In this document: positions 11,557 to 11,886 of the stretch, one piece after another
Numbering within the stretch: the stretch's first letter is position 1
How the letters are laid out: each line of letters starts with the position of its first letter
From: Nitrospirota bacterium
Lineage (GTDB): Bacteria; Nitrospirota; Nitrospiria; Nitrospirales; Nitrospiraceae
Direction of reading: 5' to 3'
Length of the DNA: 11,886 nt
Assembly (NCBI GenBank): GCA_016222925.1
Contig: JACRQB010000135.1
Coordinates: forward strand, 1 to 11,886
The notes under the pieces: model-generated
The model's input: the letters and a program-made list of their open reading frames with translations, nothing else
What the model was told of the DNA's origin: nothing
Databases searched by the model: none
Position numbers and translations under genes: made by a program

Positions 11557-11886
11557 ATGGAGACTCATGGGAAGGCGATGCTGAACATTCTGATCGCCGA
11601 CGATTTTCCGTGCAAGAAGTGGGATGTCGTCATTCTGGACATCGGCATGCCCGGCACCACTGGGACGGAGGCGCTCATGCAGGTGAAGAAGGAAAGGCCC
11701 TCGTTGCCGGTCATCATTCTGAGCATGCACCCCGAGGATCAATACGCCGTTCGCATGTTCAAAGCCGGCGCAGACGCGTATCTGACGAAGGCCAGCGCGC
11801 CCGAGGAGCTGGTGAAGGCCGTGAAGAAGGTACTCGCAGGCGGACAGTATGTGAACCAGTCTCTTGGGGAACAACTCGTGCGTCTC
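11557..11886 (+). CDS. NarL-type response regulator, receiver internally shortened; 3' end beyond window
   Basis: The frame reads MLNILIADDFP, then CKKWDVVILDIGMPG with the acceptor Asp, LPVIILSMHPEDQYAVRMF, AGADAYLTKASAPEELVKAV and a linker GGQYVNQSLGEQL heading to the expected LuxR-type DNA-binding domain, which is outside the window. Counting from the first ATG of that segment (11578), the acidic pocket Asp9 is only 12 residues from acceptor Asp21; family members have about 45. So some 33 residues, the first helix to second helix, are missing while frame is kept. The fold would probably not work as a receiver. ATG 11557 is the first start, ATG 11578 an alternative with GGAAGG close upstream. 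It likely pairs with the preceding NarX-type kinase. Confidence 0.78.
   Translation, partial: METHGKAMLNILIADDFPCKKWDVVILDIGMPGTTGTEALMQVKKERPSLPVIILSMHPEDQYAVRMFKAGADAYLTKASAPEELVKAVKKVLAGGQYVNQSLGEQLVRL

Overview
The window reads like chromosomal DNA of a Gram-negative bacterium with an outer membrane and moderately high GC content. The gene set is an MlaE-F-D lipid transporter with an auxiliary lipoprotein, a periplasmic monohaem cytochrome c, DsrE and OsmC proteins, and many PAS kinases with Rcp1-like regulators. Together with intergenic spacers full of short degenerate repeats, this most resembles Nitrospira or a relative in Nitrospirota. That assignment is inference from gene style; no rRNA or other marker is present.

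Layout. (1) Positions 1-5731, all on + strand: the tail of an FtsH-like protein, then STAS-MlaE, MlaF, MlaD, a PqiC-like lipoprotein, a cytochrome c interrupted by an amber codon, a small VIT/CCC1-like membrane protein, a secreted DsrE-family protein and an OsmC-family protein. (2) Positions 5799-6821, - strand: a two-gene operon of a YbaK/EbsC-type deacylase and a universal stress protein. (3) Positions 7001-7670: two small divergent ORFs, each with a CxxC...CxxC pattern. (4) Positions 7866-11886, + strand: a signalling cluster. It holds a PAS histidine kinase of the phytochrome-kinase type with an Rcp1-like single-domain regulator. Next comes what was probably one receiver-PAS-PAS-HisKA_3 kinase gene, now split into three reading frames. 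A NarL-type regulator runs off the right edge.

The Mla genes should form an inner-membrane lipid transporter: MlaF is the ATPase, MlaE the permease with its own STAS domain, MlaD the MCE lipid-binding ring, and the lipoprotein a possible outer-membrane-side partner. No MlaC is visible. The genes after it concern redox and stress. The right-hand cluster is two-component signalling.

The most striking feature is damage. Four genes appear to lack an internal block compared with their families: the lipoprotein, the receiver-PAS junction, the second PAS domain and the NarL receiver. The cytochrome c gene has one premature TAG between signal peptide and haem site. Two of the four gaps change frame and two keep it. 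Whether this is real gene decay, a deletion process or an assembly artefact cannot be decided from the sequence alone. I see no tRNA, rRNA, CRISPR array, insertion sequence or phage gene.
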